A stretch of 45,715 nt of DNA from Alphaproteobacteria bacterium (GTDB lineage: Bacteria > Pseudomonadota > Alphaproteobacteria > Rhizobiales > Rhizobiaceae), in contig BOKV01000027.1 in assembly GCA_016861165.1 (NCBI GenBank), forward strand, positions 1 through 45,715. The letters are read 5' to 3'. A program made the position numbers and the translations under genes. The notes under the pieces were generated by a model, which saw only the letters and a program-made list of their open reading frames with translations, searched no databases and was not told the origin of the DNA. Positions 7,681 to 17,395 of this stretch are shown one piece after another. Each line of letters starts with the position of its first letter. Within the stretch, counting starts at the first letter, position 1.

Positions 7681-8511
7681 TTAGTGGGCGGTCCAGCCGC
7701 CGTCGACCGGGATGGCGCTGCCGGTGATCGAGGCGGCGGCCTCGCTGCACAGGAACACCGCCAGCGCGCCGACCTCCTCGACCGTGGCGAAGCGCCCGGT
7801 CGGCTGGTTCTTGAGGAACACGTCGCGGATGACGGCGTCCCTCGAAATGTTGTGCGACCTGGCCTGGCCGTCGATCTGCTGCTCGACCAGCGGCGTCCAC
7901 ACATAGCCCGGGCAGACCGCGTTGCAGGTGACGTTGTCGGCGGCGCCTTCGAGTGCCACGACCTTGGTCAGGCCGACGATGCCGTGCTTGGCGGCGACAT
8001 AGGCCGACTTGAACGGCGAGCCGATCAGGCCGTGCGCCGAAGAGATGTTGACGATGCGGCCGAAGCGGCGCGAGCGCATGCCGGCGAAGGTCGACCGGAT
8101 GAGGTGGAAGGCCGAGGACAGGTTGATCGCGATGACCGCGTTCCACTTGTCGGCCGGGAATTCCTCGATCGGCGCGACGTGCTGGATGCCGGCATTGTTG
8201 ACGACGATGTCGACCTGGCCGAACCGCTTGACGGCGCGCTCGACCATCAGTCGGATCGCGGCCGGATCGGTCATGTCGGCCGGATCGTAGGCGACGTCGA
8301 CGTCGTTGGTGCGCGACAGCATGGCGCGGTTGTCCTCGATCTCGCGCGGGTCGCCGAAGCCGTTGAGCATCACGGCGGCGCCCGCCTCGGCGAGGGCCGC
8401 GGCGATGCCGAGGCCGATGCCGCTGGTCGAACCGGTGACGATGGCGGTGCGGCCCTCCAGAGGCCGGCGGCCGGTTGCCGGCCGGGCCGGCTGTTCATGC
8501 ACCTTGAGCAT
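7681..8511 (-). CDS. bdhA: 3-hydroxybutyrate dehydrogenase
   Basis: This 276-residue short-chain dehydrogenase would interconvert (R)-3-hydroxybutyrate and acetoacetate with NAD, a step of polyhydroxybutyrate use. The Rossmann motif TGSTSGIG is at 26-33, NNAG at 105-108, and the catalytic residues are S158, Y171 and K175. The segments HGLIGSPFKSAYVAAKHG and VTCNAVCPGYVWTPLVE are characteristic of BdhA. About 20 extra residues precede the fold. The ATG at 8511 has GGAG eight bases upstream. It is divergent from the LysR gene at 8662, which is a plausible regulator. Confidence 0.93.
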   Translation of the reverse strand: MLKVHEQPARPATGRRPLEGRTAIVTGSTSGIGLGIAAALAEAGAAVMLNGFGDPREIEDNRAMLSRTNDVDVAYDPADMTDPAAIRLMVERAVKRFGQVDIVVNNAGIQHVAPIEEFPADKWNAVIAINLSSAFHLIRSTFAGMRSRRFGRIVNISSAHGLIGSPFKSAYVAAKHGIVGLTKVVALEGAADNVTCNAVCPGYVWTPLVEQQIDGQARSHNISRDAVIRDVFLKNQPTGRFATVEEVGALAVFLCSEAAASITGSAIPVDGGWTAH

Positions 8512-8607
8512 TGCTGTCTCCGTCGTGATTGGCGCGGGACGCTGCGTCCCTTGCCCCCTATCTCGGAGATTTCGCTTCCTGGGTGAAATGCCGCCATGAT
8601 ATCGTTT

Positions 8608-8621
8608 CGATGCGCGCATCG
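8608..8621. promoter_or_regulatory. Palindrome in the bdhA-lysR divergent region
   Basis: CGATGCGCGCATCG is a perfect 14-bp palindrome in the 150-bp gap between the divergent bdhA and LysR genes. LysR-type regulators normally bind dyads in such a gap, so this is a candidate operator for autoregulation and control of bdhA-patatin. No clear -10/-35 pair was recognised. Confidence 0.4.
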
Positions 8622-8661
8622 CATTGGTGCACGCATTCGGTGTGGCAGTAGGATGCGGGTC

Positions 8662-9573
8662 ATGGACGTCCATCACATCCGCTATTTCCTGGCCGTGTGC
8701 GAGACGCGCAATTTCACCCGCGCGGCGGAGAAGTGCAACGTCACACAGCCGGCGCTGAGCCGCGCCATCCAGCAGCTCGAGGACGAGATGGGCGGCCTCC
8801 TGTTCCGGCGCGAGCGCAACCTGACCCACCTGACCGATCTCGGCGCGCTGCTCAGGCCGCGCTTCCAGGCGATCCTTGAGGGCCTGACCGATGTGCGCCA
8901 GGAGGCGACGCGCTTCCTGTGCCTTGAGGACGCCAATCTCAAGGTCGGCGTCATGTGCACGATCGGACCGCGCCGCTTCACCGGTCTGCTCGCCGACTTC
9001 AAGCTGCGCCATGCCGGAATCCAGCTCCAGCTCATCGAGGGCGTTCCCGGCCGCCTTGCCGAACTGCTCGAAGCCGGCGAGATCGACATCGCGCTGATGG
9101 CGATGAGCAGTGCCTTCCCCGACCGCTTCAACCTGACGCCGCTCTACCGCGAGCGCTTCGTGCTTGCCTTTCCGACCGGCCACCGGCTGCTCGGGTTGGC
9201 CGAGGTGCCGGTCCACGAACTCGACGGCGAGAACTACCTCTTGCGCGTCAATTGCGAGTATCGCGAGCATCTGAGCCAGCTCTGCGCCGAGCGCGGCGTC
9301 GCGCTGCGCCATTCCTATGCCAGCGAGCGCGAGGACTGGATCCAGAACATGGTGGCCGGCGGCCTCGGCATCTGCTTCATCCCCGAGTTCAGCGCCATCA
9401 TCCCAGGGCTGCAGGTGCGCCCGGTCACCGACCCGGAGGTCTGGCGCGAGGTGTGCCTCGTCACGGTTGCCGGCCGCCGCTTCTCGCCGGCGGTGGCGAC
9501 CTTTGTCAGCGCGGTCAAGAGCTACGGCTGGACTTCGGGCGCCGCCCTGCCGACCGAAGAACGCGCCGCCTGA
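8662..9573 (+). CDS. LysR-family transcriptional regulator
   Basis: This 303-residue LysR regulator has an N-terminal winged helix-turn-helix at 1-60 (FTRAAEKCNVTQPALSRAIQ) and a periplasmic-binding-protein-like effector domain from about 90. I start at ATG 8662, where the conserved MDVHHIRYFLAVCE begins; upstream in-frame ATGs at 8596 and 8653 would only add an unconserved tail. It is divergent from bdhA and 191 bp upstream of the cupin-MFS genes, so either may be its target. A T-N11-A dyad upstream of the cupin supports the latter. The effector is unknown. Confidence 0.92.
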   Translation: MDVHHIRYFLAVCETRNFTRAAEKCNVTQPALSRAIQQLEDEMGGLLFRRERNLTHLTDLGALLRPRFQAILEGLTDVRQEATRFLCLEDANLKVGVMCTIGPRRFTGLLADFKLRHAGIQLQLIEGVPGRLAELLEAGEIDIALMAMSSAFPDRFNLTPLYRERFVLAFPTGHRLLGLAEVPVHELDGENYLLRVNCEYREHLSQLCAERGVALRHSYASEREDWIQNMVAGGLGICFIPEFSAIIPGLQVRPVTDPEVWREVCLVTVAGRRFSPAVATFVSAVKSYGWTSGAALPTEERAA

Positions 9574-9643
9574 CATTCCGACCGCCACCAGGCCAGGTCC
9601 GGTGTCGCGGCGCCGGCGCGGTCGGCTGGCCGGCAGGATCGCC

Positions 9644-9658
9644 ATAGCCGGCGGCTAT
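9644..9658. promoter_or_regulatory. LysR-type operator candidate upstream of the cupin gene
   Basis: ATAGCCGGCGGCTAT is a perfect 6+3+6 dyad containing the T-N11-A spacing of LysR regulator boxes. It lies 107 bp upstream of the cupin start and 71 bp past the end of the LysR gene. A direct link to that regulator is inferred. Confidence 0.4.
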
Positions 9659-9764
9659 CGAAAGCAGAAGCACACAGCATTTCCGTCGGGGCGCGGATGC
9701 CGCCACCCTTGTCGTCGAGCTTCGGGCCAGGTCCGGAGCCTTGTTCGAAAAGGAGAAACCAGAC

Positions 9765-10244
9765 ATGCTGATCAATTCCGCCAAGACCGTGCTCGCCGTC
9801 GCCCTCGTCGGCGCCGCCGTGAGCCTCGCGGGCAACGCGTCGGCCGGCGAGTGCCCGGCTGGCCAGGTCGCCAGGGACGCGCTCACCTCCGGCGAGACCA
9901 TGCCGGTCGGCGTCACCGACGAGGTGCTGTCGACCATCGACCTGTCGTTCAAGGGCGAGGCCTGGAAGGGCCACATGCTGCGCCTGCGCCGGCTGGTGAT
10001 CGAGGCCGGTGGCGTCGTCCCCTGGCACGCCCACGACGTGCGCCCGGCCAACATCATGGTCGTCGAGGGCGCGATCACCGAATACGCCAGCAACTGCATG
10101 GTGCCGATCGAGCACAAGGCCGGCGAGGTCGCCGCCGAATCGATCGGGCTGGCTCATTGGTGGAAGAACAACACCGACAAGCCGGCGGTGCTGATCTCGG
10201 CCGACATCCTGCCGCCGCAGATGGCCGACGACAACACCATGTGA
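9765..10244 (+). CDS. Exported cupin-domain protein
   Basis: This 159-residue protein has a Sec signal peptide (residues 1-27, cleavage after ASA) and a single cupin barrel. The first cupin motif is VVPWHAHDVRPANIMVVEG with H88 and H90 as likely metal ligands; H131 lies in the second motif region (GLAHWWKN). Two cysteines (C30, C111) could form a disulfide in the periplasm. The start has AAGGAG nine bases upstream, which decides it over an in-frame ATG at 9741. It is followed by an MFS permease, so it may act on the same compound. The substrate and enzymatic activity are unknown. Confidence 0.85.
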   Translation: MLINSAKTVLAVALVGAAVSLAGNASAGECPAGQVARDALTSGETMPVGVTDEVLSTIDLSFKGEAWKGHMLRLRRLVIEAGGVVPWHAHDVRPANIMVVEGAITEYASNCMVPIEHKAGEVAAESIGLAHWWKNNTDKPAVLISADILPPQMADDNTM

Positions 10245-10281
10245 GCGGCCCTGCCGCCCCCCAACCACGCCACGTGAGGGA

Positions 10282-10311
10282 GCGTTCCCGGCCACCAAGC
10301 GCCGGGAACGC
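10282..10311 (+). promoter_or_regulatory. Intercistronic stem-loop between cupin and MFS genes
   Basis: GCGTTCCCGGC and GCCGGGAACGC form a perfect 11-bp stem with an 8-nt loop, 38 nt past the cupin stop and 22 nt before the MFS start. No T tract follows. It could lower readthrough into the transporter or stabilise the cupin mRNA, or act as a terminator without a U run. Confidence 0.5.
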
Positions 10312-10333
10312 GCCCGCGTGCGGAGCACACGCC

Positions 10334-11536
10334 ATGACCACGCTCGAAACGACGCTGCCGGCCCGGCACGCCTCGCTGGCCGCCGACGGCTGGCGCTACG
10401 CCATCATCGCGCTGATCGCCTTCCTGACGCTGGTCGACCTGTTCGCCACCCAGGCCATCCTGCCGTCGCTGGCGGTCAAATACGCCGTCAGCCCCTCGAC
10501 CATGGGGCTCGCCGTCAACGCCAGCACCTTCGGCATGGCGGTGGCGGGCCTTGCCATCGCCCTGTTCGGGCGCGGCCTCGACCGGCGGGCGGGCATCTGG
10601 GTCAGTCTGGCGGTCCTTTCGGTTCCGACCACGCTGCTCGCCTTCGTCGACGACATCGTGCTGTTTGCGGCGCTGCGGGTGTGGCAGGGCGTGTGCATGG
10701 CGTCGGCCTTCACGCTGACCATGGCGTATCTGGCCGAACATTTCTCCGCCGGGCGCGCCACCGCCGCGCTGTCGGCCTACGTGACCGGCAATGTCGCCAG
10801 CAACGTCTTCGGGCGCATGCTGTCGGCGGCCGTCGCCGACGGGCTCGGTATCGAAGTCAATTTCCTGACCTTCGCCGCGCTCAACCTCGCCGGCGCCGCG
10901 CTGGTGCTGGCGACGTTGTCGAGAACGTCGCGGATGATGGCCTGCTCGCCCACCGGCGAACGCCGGCGCGCCCGCGACCTGTTGAGCCTGTTCGGCAACA
11001 GCCAGCTCGCGCCCGCCTTCGCCGTCGGCTTCCTCATCCTGTTCGTCTTCATCGGCACCTACACCTATGTCAATTTCCGGCTGACCGGCCCGGCCATCGG
11101 CCTTTCGCCGATGGCGCTGGGGCTGGTCTATCTGGTCTTCCTGCCGTCGCTGGTGACGACGCCGCTCGCCGGCGCGGTTGCCGCGCGCCTCGGCGCGGCC
11201 GGCGGCATCACCGCCACGCTCGGCCTGGCGGTGGTGGGCGTCCTGCTCTGCCTGCCGGAGAACCTCGCCGTCGTGCTCGTCGGCCTGGCGCTGATCGCCG
11301 TCGGCACCTTCCTCGCCCAGGCCATCGCCACCGGCCATGTCGGGCGGACAGCCGGCGCCGAGCGGGCGGCGGCGAGCGGCGTCTACCTGTCGTCCTACTA
11401 TGCCGGCGGGCTGGCCGGCAGTTTCGTGCTCGGCCAGGTCCACGACCGGCTCGGCTGGACCGCCTGCGTGTGGGTGCTGGCGGCGACGCTGGTCCTCGGC
11501 GCCGCCGTGGCCCTGCGCCTGCGCCGCCCCGCATAA
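10334..11536 (+). CDS. MFS transporter
   Basis: This 400-residue major facilitator has about 12 membrane segments. Typical features include the first helix AIIALIAFLTLVDLFATQAILPSL and a loop 2-3 motif GRGLDRRAG. The best start is ATG 10334 with GCGGAG nine bases upstream; the frame is open far upstream but that region is the LysR and cupin genes. Sequence style resembles the YnfM/arabinose-efflux group of permeases. Direction and substrate are unknown. It follows the cupin gene by 89 bp with a hairpin between. Confidence 0.9.
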   Translation: MTTLETTLPARHASLAADGWRYAIIALIAFLTLVDLFATQAILPSLAVKYAVSPSTMGLAVNASTFGMAVAGLAIALFGRGLDRRAGIWVSLAVLSVPTTLLAFVDDIVLFAALRVWQGVCMASAFTLTMAYLAEHFSAGRATAALSAYVTGNVASNVFGRMLSAAVADGLGIEVNFLTFAALNLAGAALVLATLSRTSRMMACSPTGERRRARDLLSLFGNSQLAPAFAVGFLILFVFIGTYTYVNFRLTGPAIGLSPMALGLVYLVFLPSLVTTPLAGAVAARLGAAGGITATLGLAVVGVLLCLPENLAVVLVGLALIAVGTFLAQAIATGHVGRTAGAERAAASGVYLSSYYAGGLAGSFVLGQVHDRLGWTACVWVLAATLVLGAAVALRLRRPA

Positions 11537-11638
11537 CGCCAGCCTATCGGATCGGTCAGCAAACGGCATTGGCGCGGCCGGCGCGGCGACGGGACAATCG
11601 GGTCCTCGCAGCATCCCTCAATCGTCAAGGAGAATCGC

Positions 11639-12127
11639 ATGTCCGCACATCTCAGGAGCATTCTGGCCGCCGCCGCGCTCATCGCCACCGTCCTGCTGGT
11701 CCCGCAGAGCATCGCCCCCGCCGCTGCCTCGCCGCTCAATGGCGTCGTAACGGTGAAGAGCGCCTATTCCGTCGACGAGACCATTGCCCGCATCAAGGCC
11801 GACGTTGCCGCCAAGGGCATCATGTTCTTCGATCTCATCGACCAGTCCGGCCTCGGCACGGCGGCGGGCGTCGAAGGCATCCGGCCGTCGAAGCTGCTGA
11901 TCTTCGGCAATCCGGCGCTCGGCACCACCTTCATCACCGCCAACCCGGAAGCCGGCCTCGACTGGCCGGTGCGCGTGCTGGTGTTCCAGAAGGCCGACGG
12001 CAGCGTGCATGTCGCCTACAACGACTTCGACTACATCGCGCGCCGCCACGGCATCGTCAGCCGCGGCCCGCAGTTCCGCATGGCGACGATGGTGATCCGC
12101 TCGGTCGCCGACGCGATCCGCGATTAG
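11639..12127 (+). CDS. Exported DUF302 protein
   Basis: This 162-residue protein has a signal peptide (about 1-31, AAA-S cleavage) and one DUF302 domain. The domain is seen as VKSAYSVDETIARIKADVAAKG near the start and the motif LLIFGNPALGT, with IDQSG between. DUF302 proteins bind small ligands and are often periplasmic, but no general function is known. The ribosome site AAGGAG is seven bases before the ATG. A strong hairpin terminator follows, so it ends the group that begins with the LysR gene. Confidence 0.9.
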   Translation: MSAHLRSILAAAALIATVLLVPQSIAPAAASPLNGVVTVKSAYSVDETIARIKADVAAKGIMFFDLIDQSGLGTAAGVEGIRPSKLLIFGNPALGTTFITANPEAGLDWPVRVLVFQKADGSVHVAYNDFDYIARRHGIVSRGPQFRMATMVIRSVADAIRD

Positions 12128-12164
12128 CCGGCCGGCGCCGAAGCCGGCGCCAAACCGCAGCCAG

Positions 12165-12200
12165 GGCAGCGCCCCGCCGGCGAAAGCGGGGCGCTGCCTT
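12165..12200 (+). terminator. GC-rich terminator after the DUF302 gene
   Basis: GGCAGCGCCCCGC (12165-12177) pairs perfectly with GCGGGGCGCTGCC (12186-12198) around an 8-nt loop, followed by TTGTC. The stem is very strong and the T run short. It lies 38 nt past the DUF302 stop. Confidence 0.75.
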
Positions 12201-12332
12201 GTCGCGTCGACGGGCGCTCGGGACTCGCCTTGCGGGCTCAGGCGCGATTTCGCCGATCGCTGATGGCTGGTTGATGGCGATTGCGTTTGCGCGGAGGACG
12301 GATATCGTCGCCGCCGACCGAGGAGTCTGCCG

Positions 12333-13526
12333 ATGACCGATTTCGCAGTGACCAGGGCGCGGTTCCGCCTGCCGCCAGGCATCGTCTATCTCGACGGCAA
12401 TTCGCTGGGGCCGCTGCCGGCCGGGGCGGCCGAGCGCGCCCGCCAGGTGATCGAGGCCGAGTGGGGCGCAATGCTGATCGGCGCCTGGAACCGGGCCGGC
12501 TGGATGGAGCAGCCGCGGCGGGTGGGCGAGCGCATCGCGCCGCTGATCGGCGCCGCTCCCGGCAGCGTGGTCGTCGGCGACACGCTGTCGGTCAAGATCT
12601 ACCAGGCACTGGCCTCGGCGCTGGAGATGAGGCCCGGCCGCCGAACCGTGCTCTCCGACAGCGGCAACTTTCCGACCGATCTCTACATTGCCGACGGATT
12701 GCTCGCTTCGCTCGGCCGCGGCCATGCACTGAAGCTCGTCGCGCCCGAGGCGGTGGAGCAGGCCATCGACGAGACCGTCGCCGCCATAATGCTCACCCAT
12801 GTCGACTACCGGACCGGGCGCATGCACGACATGGAGCGGCTGACGGCGCGCGCGCATGCGGCCGGCGCCGTCGTAATCTGGGACCTGGCTCATTCGGCCG
12901 GCGCGATGCCGCTCGACCTCGCCGGCTGCCGGGCCGATTTCGCCGCCGGCTGCACCTACAAATACCTCAATGGCGGCCCGGGGGCGCCGGCCTTCATCTA
13001 TGTCCGGCCCGACCTGATCGAACAGGCGCGGCCGGCGCTGTCGGGCTGGATGGGGCATGCCGCGCCGTTCGCCTTCGACCGCGCCTACGACCCCGCGCCC
13101 GGCATCGAGCGCATGCGGGTCGGCACGCCGCCGGTGATCCAGATGAGCGTGCTGGAGACGGCGCTGGAAATCTGGGAAGGCGTCGATCTCGTCGACTTGC
13201 GCCGGCGCTCGGTGGAACTGACCGAGCTGTTCATCGCCGAGGTGGAGAAGCGCTGCCCGCGGCTTGAGCTGGCGAGCCCGCGCGAGGCGGGCAAACGCGG
13301 CTCGCAGGTCTCGTTCCGCTTCGATGAAGGCTACGCCGTCATGCAGGCGCTGATCGCGCGCGGCGTCGTCGGCGATTTCCGCGCCCCCGACATCATGCGT
13401 TTCGGCTTCGCCCCGCTCTACATCGGCGAGGATGATGTGCTGGCGGCGGTCGAGGCGCTCGCCGCGGTGCTGGCCGAGCGCGCGTTCGAACGGCCGGAAT
13501 ACCGCCGCCGGGCGGCCGTGACCTGA
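12333..13526 (+). CDS. kynU: Kynureninase
   Basis: This 397-residue PLP enzyme of aminotransferase class V should cleave kynurenine to anthranilate and alanine in tryptophan breakdown. The family signature YLDGNSLGPLP is at residues 19-29. D184 in WDLAHSAGA and the Schiff-base lysine K210 in CTYKYLNGG are in place, and FGFAPLYIG near the end is typical. The start has GAGGAG ten bases upstream. No kynA or kynB lies in this window, so it is an isolated gene here. It converges with the acyl-CoA dehydrogenase gene with a 13-bp gap. Confidence 0.93.
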   Translation: MTDFAVTRARFRLPPGIVYLDGNSLGPLPAGAAERARQVIEAEWGAMLIGAWNRAGWMEQPRRVGERIAPLIGAAPGSVVVGDTLSVKIYQALASALEMRPGRRTVLSDSGNFPTDLYIADGLLASLGRGHALKLVAPEAVEQAIDETVAAIMLTHVDYRTGRMHDMERLTARAHAAGAVVIWDLAHSAGAMPLDLAGCRADFAAGCTYKYLNGGPGAPAFIYVRPDLIEQARPALSGWMGHAAPFAFDRAYDPAPGIERMRVGTPPVIQMSVLETALEIWEGVDLVDLRRRSVELTELFIAEVEKRCPRLELASPREAGKRGSQVSFRFDEGYAVMQALIARGVVGDFRAPDIMRFGFAPLYIGEDDVLAAVEALAAVLAERAFERPEYRRRAAVT

Positions 13527-13539
13527 CGCGCCACCTGCC

Positions 13540-14745
<1,206 letters not shown>

Positions 14746-14838
14746 CGCATGTTCTCCGAGGGCGGCGAGCGGCCGCCGCTGGCGATGTGATAGCGCGCCG
14801 GCCGCGCCCTGCCTACCCGGTTCGCGGCGGCGGGCGGC

Positions 14839-15594
14839 CTAACCCCTCAGCTCGGCATGGAGCGCGTCGACGCCGTGGACCAGCAGGCGCACATCGACGC
14901 CGCAGGCGACGAACAGATAGCCCCAGTCGAGATAGCGCCGCACATCGTCGACCGAGGAGGCCATGATGCCGGGCGCCTTGCCGGCGGCGCGGATCTTGCC
15001 GGCGGCGGCGCGGATGTCGGCCTGCACCACCTCGGCGCCCGGCTGGCCGAGCAGGCCGTAGGAGGCCGACAGGTCGGCCGGGCCGATGAAGACCCCATCG
15101 ATGCCGTCGACCGCGGCGATCGCCTCGACCCGCGCCATCGCCTCGCGGGTCTCGACCTGCACCAGCGTGCACACCTCCGCGTCGGCGCAGCGCAGGTAGC
15201 CGGCGTCGCGGCCATAGCGGCCCGCCCTGGTCGAACCGGCGACGCCGCGCCGGCCGCGCGGCGGGTAGCGCATGGCGGCGGCGGCGGCCTCGGCCTCGGC
15301 CTCGTTCTGGACAAAGGGCAGCAGCAGCGTGCGGGCGCCGATGTCGAGCGCCCGCTTGATCAGCACGAGATCATTCCAGGGCGGGCGCACGATCGGCGCC
15401 GCCCCGCCATTGCCGGCCGCCTGCAGCAGCGGCAGCAGGCCGGCGATCTCGACGGGCGAATGCTCGGCGTCGAACAGCACCCAGTCGAAAGCCGACTGGG
15501 CGAGTATTTCGGCCGCCAGCGGGTTGCACAGCGAACTCCAAATGCCGAGCTGCACGCGGCCCTCGGCCAGCGCGGCCTTGAACGGATTGGTCAA
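14839..15594 (-). CDS. HpcH/HpaI-type class II aldolase
   Basis: This 251-residue metal-dependent pyruvate aldolase is related to 4-hydroxy-2-oxoheptanedioate aldolase (HpaI). H45 in DAEHSP, R70 in PIVRPPW and the metal ligands E148 (VQVETREAM) and D174 (GPADLSASYG) are present. The start codon is TTG with GGGAGG nine bases upstream. It may cleave a 4-hydroxy-2-oxo acid to pyruvate and an aldehyde. No hydroxyphenylacetate genes are nearby, so the natural substrate is open. It is divergent from the Fur/Mur gene. Confidence 0.9.
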   Translation of the reverse strand: MTNPFKAALAEGRVQLGIWSSLCNPLAAEILAQSAFDWVLFDAEHSPVEIAGLLPLLQAAGNGGAAPIVRPPWNDLVLIKRALDIGARTLLLPFVQNEAEAEAAAAAMRYPPRGRRGVAGSTRAGRYGRDAGYLRCADAEVCTLVQVETREAMARVEAIAAVDGIDGVFIGPADLSASYGLLGQPGAEVVQADIRAAAGKIRAAGKAPGIMASSVDDVRRYLDWGYLFVACGVDVRLLVHGVDALHAELRG

Positions 15595-15748
15595 GTTGAT
15601 GGTCCTCCCGACTCGCCAAACGGCCTGCCAAACTGCATCGGCGGGCCCGGCAGATCAAGCGCGGGCCGCAGCGGAATGCAGCGGGATGACGGCCCCAGGG
15701 CATGCGGCACGGCTCCCCGCTCGCATCGCGGCGGTCGCCGGCCGGGTT

Positions 15749-15776
15749 TTGCAATCGCCGACCCTTTTGCGATAAG
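15749..15776 (+). promoter_or_regulatory. Candidate promoter of the Fur/Mur gene
   Basis: TTGCAA (15749-15754) and GATAAG (15771-15776) are spaced by 16 nt and lie 43 bp upstream of the GTG start. The match to the housekeeping consensus is moderate. Confidence 0.35.
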
Positions 15777-15818
15777 GAGTCGCGACCGGCCAACACGACA
15801 GGCAGGGACAAGGCGACG

Positions 15819-16253
15819 GTGACCAGCAGCATCGATGAACTGTGCCGGGAAGAGGGACTGCGACTTACCCGGCCGCGACGCATCATCATGCAGGTCCTGC
15901 AGGATTCGACCGATCACCCCGACGTTGTCGAGCTGCATCGGCGCGTGGCGGCGATCGACCCCGGCATCGCCATCGCCACGGTCTACCGCACCGTCAAGCT
16001 GTTCCAGGACAGGGGAATCCTGGAGAGCCACAAATTCGCCGACGGCCGCGCCCGCTACGAAACCGCCGAACAGGAACACCACGACCACCTGATCGACGTG
16101 CGCACAGGCGACATCATCGAGTTTCGCTCCGACGAGATCGAGCGCCTGCAGGAGGAGATCGCCCGGCGCCACGGCTACCGCATCGTCAGCCACCGGCTGG
16201 AAATCTATGTCGAGCCGCTCGACCGCGGCCGCCGGTCGCGCCGGCGCGGCTGA
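15819..16253 (+). CDS. fur: Fur-family metalloregulator, Fur/Mur type
   Basis: This 144-residue metal-responsive repressor has a winged-helix DNA-binding domain (1-80; recognition region IAIATVYRTVKLF) and a dimerisation domain with the ligand cluster HHDH at 87-90, plus H33, H71, H118 and H125. It has no CxxC motifs, as in rhizobial Mur/Fur proteins that lack the structural zinc site and often answer to manganese. The start is GTG 15819 with AAGG seven bases upstream; an ATG at 15702 would add a 39-residue non-conserved tail. It stands alone, converging with galE. Confidence 0.9.
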   Translation: MTSSIDELCREEGLRLTRPRRIIMQVLQDSTDHPDVVELHRRVAAIDPGIAIATVYRTVKLFQDRGILESHKFADGRARYETAEQEHHDHLIDVRTGDIIEFRSDEIERLQEEIARRHGYRIVSHRLEIYVEPLDRGRRSRRRG

Positions 16254-16274
16254 GCGGCGGCGGCGACAGCGTCT

Positions 16275-17288
16275 TCAACGGCGTGCCGTCGCGCGGGGTC
16301 TCGCTGCATCGGGCCGGCCGTGCCAGCGCCAGGCGGTGGCGATGATCGTCTCCAGGTCCGAAAGGCGCGGCGCCCAGCCGAGGAGCCGGCGCGCCCTGCC
16401 GGCGTCGGCGACCAGCACGGCCGGGTCGCCAGGACGGCGCGGGCCGGTGATGACGGGCACCTTGCGCCCGGTCGTCCGCTCGGCCGCGGCGATCACCTGG
16501 CGCACCGAAAAGCCGGCGCCGTTGCCGAGATTGCATACCGCCGAACCGGAGCCGGCAAGGAGCGCCTCGAGCGCCAGCACATGGGCATCGGCAAGGTCGC
16601 TCACATGCACGTAGTCGCGGATGCAGGTGCCATCCGGCGTGTCGTAGTCGTCGCCATTGACGGTGACGGCGCCACGCCGGCCGGCGGCGGCCGCCAGCAC
16701 CAGCGGGATCAGGTGGGTCTCCGGGTCGTGGTCCTCGCCGGTCTCGCCGTCCGGGTCGGCGCCGGCGGCGTTGAAATAGCGCAGCGCCATCCATCCGAGC
16801 CCGTGGGCCGCCGCGAAATCTGCGATCAGCCGCTCGGCCATCGCCTTGGAGGCGCCATAGGGGTTGATCGGGGCGAGCGGCGCGTCCTCGCCGACGGGAA
16901 CGGTCGCCGGGACGCCGTAGACGGAAGCGGTGCTCGACAGCACGATGCGGTCAACGCCATGGTCGCGCATGGCTTCGAGCAGGCAGAGCGTGCCGCCGAC
17001 ATTGTTGGCGTAGTACCGGCCGGGGTCGGCCATCGACTGGGCGACATCGGAGAGGGCGGCGAAATGCATGACGGCCGCCGGGCGGTGGCGCGCCAGCACT
17101 GCCGCCAGCCGGGGACGGTCGGTGATGTCGCCGCGCTCGAGCGGGCCCCAGGCGACGGCGCGCTCGTGGCCCAGCACGAGGCTGTCATAGGTGACCGGCA
17201 GATGGCCCGCCGCCGCCAGCGCCTTGCAGGCGTGCGATCCGATATAGCCGGCTCCGCCGGTGACCAGTATGGTTTGTCTCGACGCCAT
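16275..17288 (-). CDS. galE: UDP-glucose 4-epimerase
   Basis: This 337-residue extended short-chain dehydrogenase interconverts UDP-glucose and UDP-galactose with bound NAD. The NAD motif GGAGYIGS is at 11-18, the catalytic serine is S122 (STASVYG) and the YxxxK pair is Y144 and K148. [26 protein letters not shown] and the [13 protein letters not shown] block are diagnostic of GalE (only shown in part here). The C-terminus has a basic proline/arginine tail. It is divergent from the GMC oxidoreductase with 107 bp between. Confidence 0.95.
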   Translation of the reverse strand: MASRQTILVTGGAGYIGSHACKALAAAGHLPVTYDSLVLGHERAVAWGPLERGDITDRPRLAAVLARHRPAAVMHFAALSDVAQSMADPGRYYANNVGGTLCLLEAMRDHGVDRIVLSSTASVYGVPATVPVGEDAPLAPINPYGASKAMAERLIADFAAAHGLGWMALRYFNAAGADPDGETGEDHDPETHLIPLVLAAAAGRRGAVTVNGDDYDTPDGTCIRDYVHVSDLADAHVLALEALLAGSGSAVCNLGNGAGFSVRQVIAAAERTTGRKVPVITGPRRPGDPAVLVADAGRARRLLGWAPRLSDLETIIATAWRWHGRPDAARPRATARR

Positions 17289-17395
17289 CGCCCCGCCTGG
17301 GCCCGCTGCGAACGGAGGCGATAGTAGTGTGGTGGCCGGCGCCGGTCACTACCCCGCTCGGCCGGGCGGGCGGCGCCGGCAGGAGGAGACGCATC

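Noticed and set aside
8512..9645. Long N-terminal extension of bdhA
   Set aside because: It would cover the LysR gene on the other strand, and the bdhA ATG at 8511 has its own ribosome site.
9317..10333. Long N-terminal extension of the MFS gene
   Set aside because: The frame is open by chance through lysR and the cupin. The MFS fold begins at ATG 10334 with a ribosome site.
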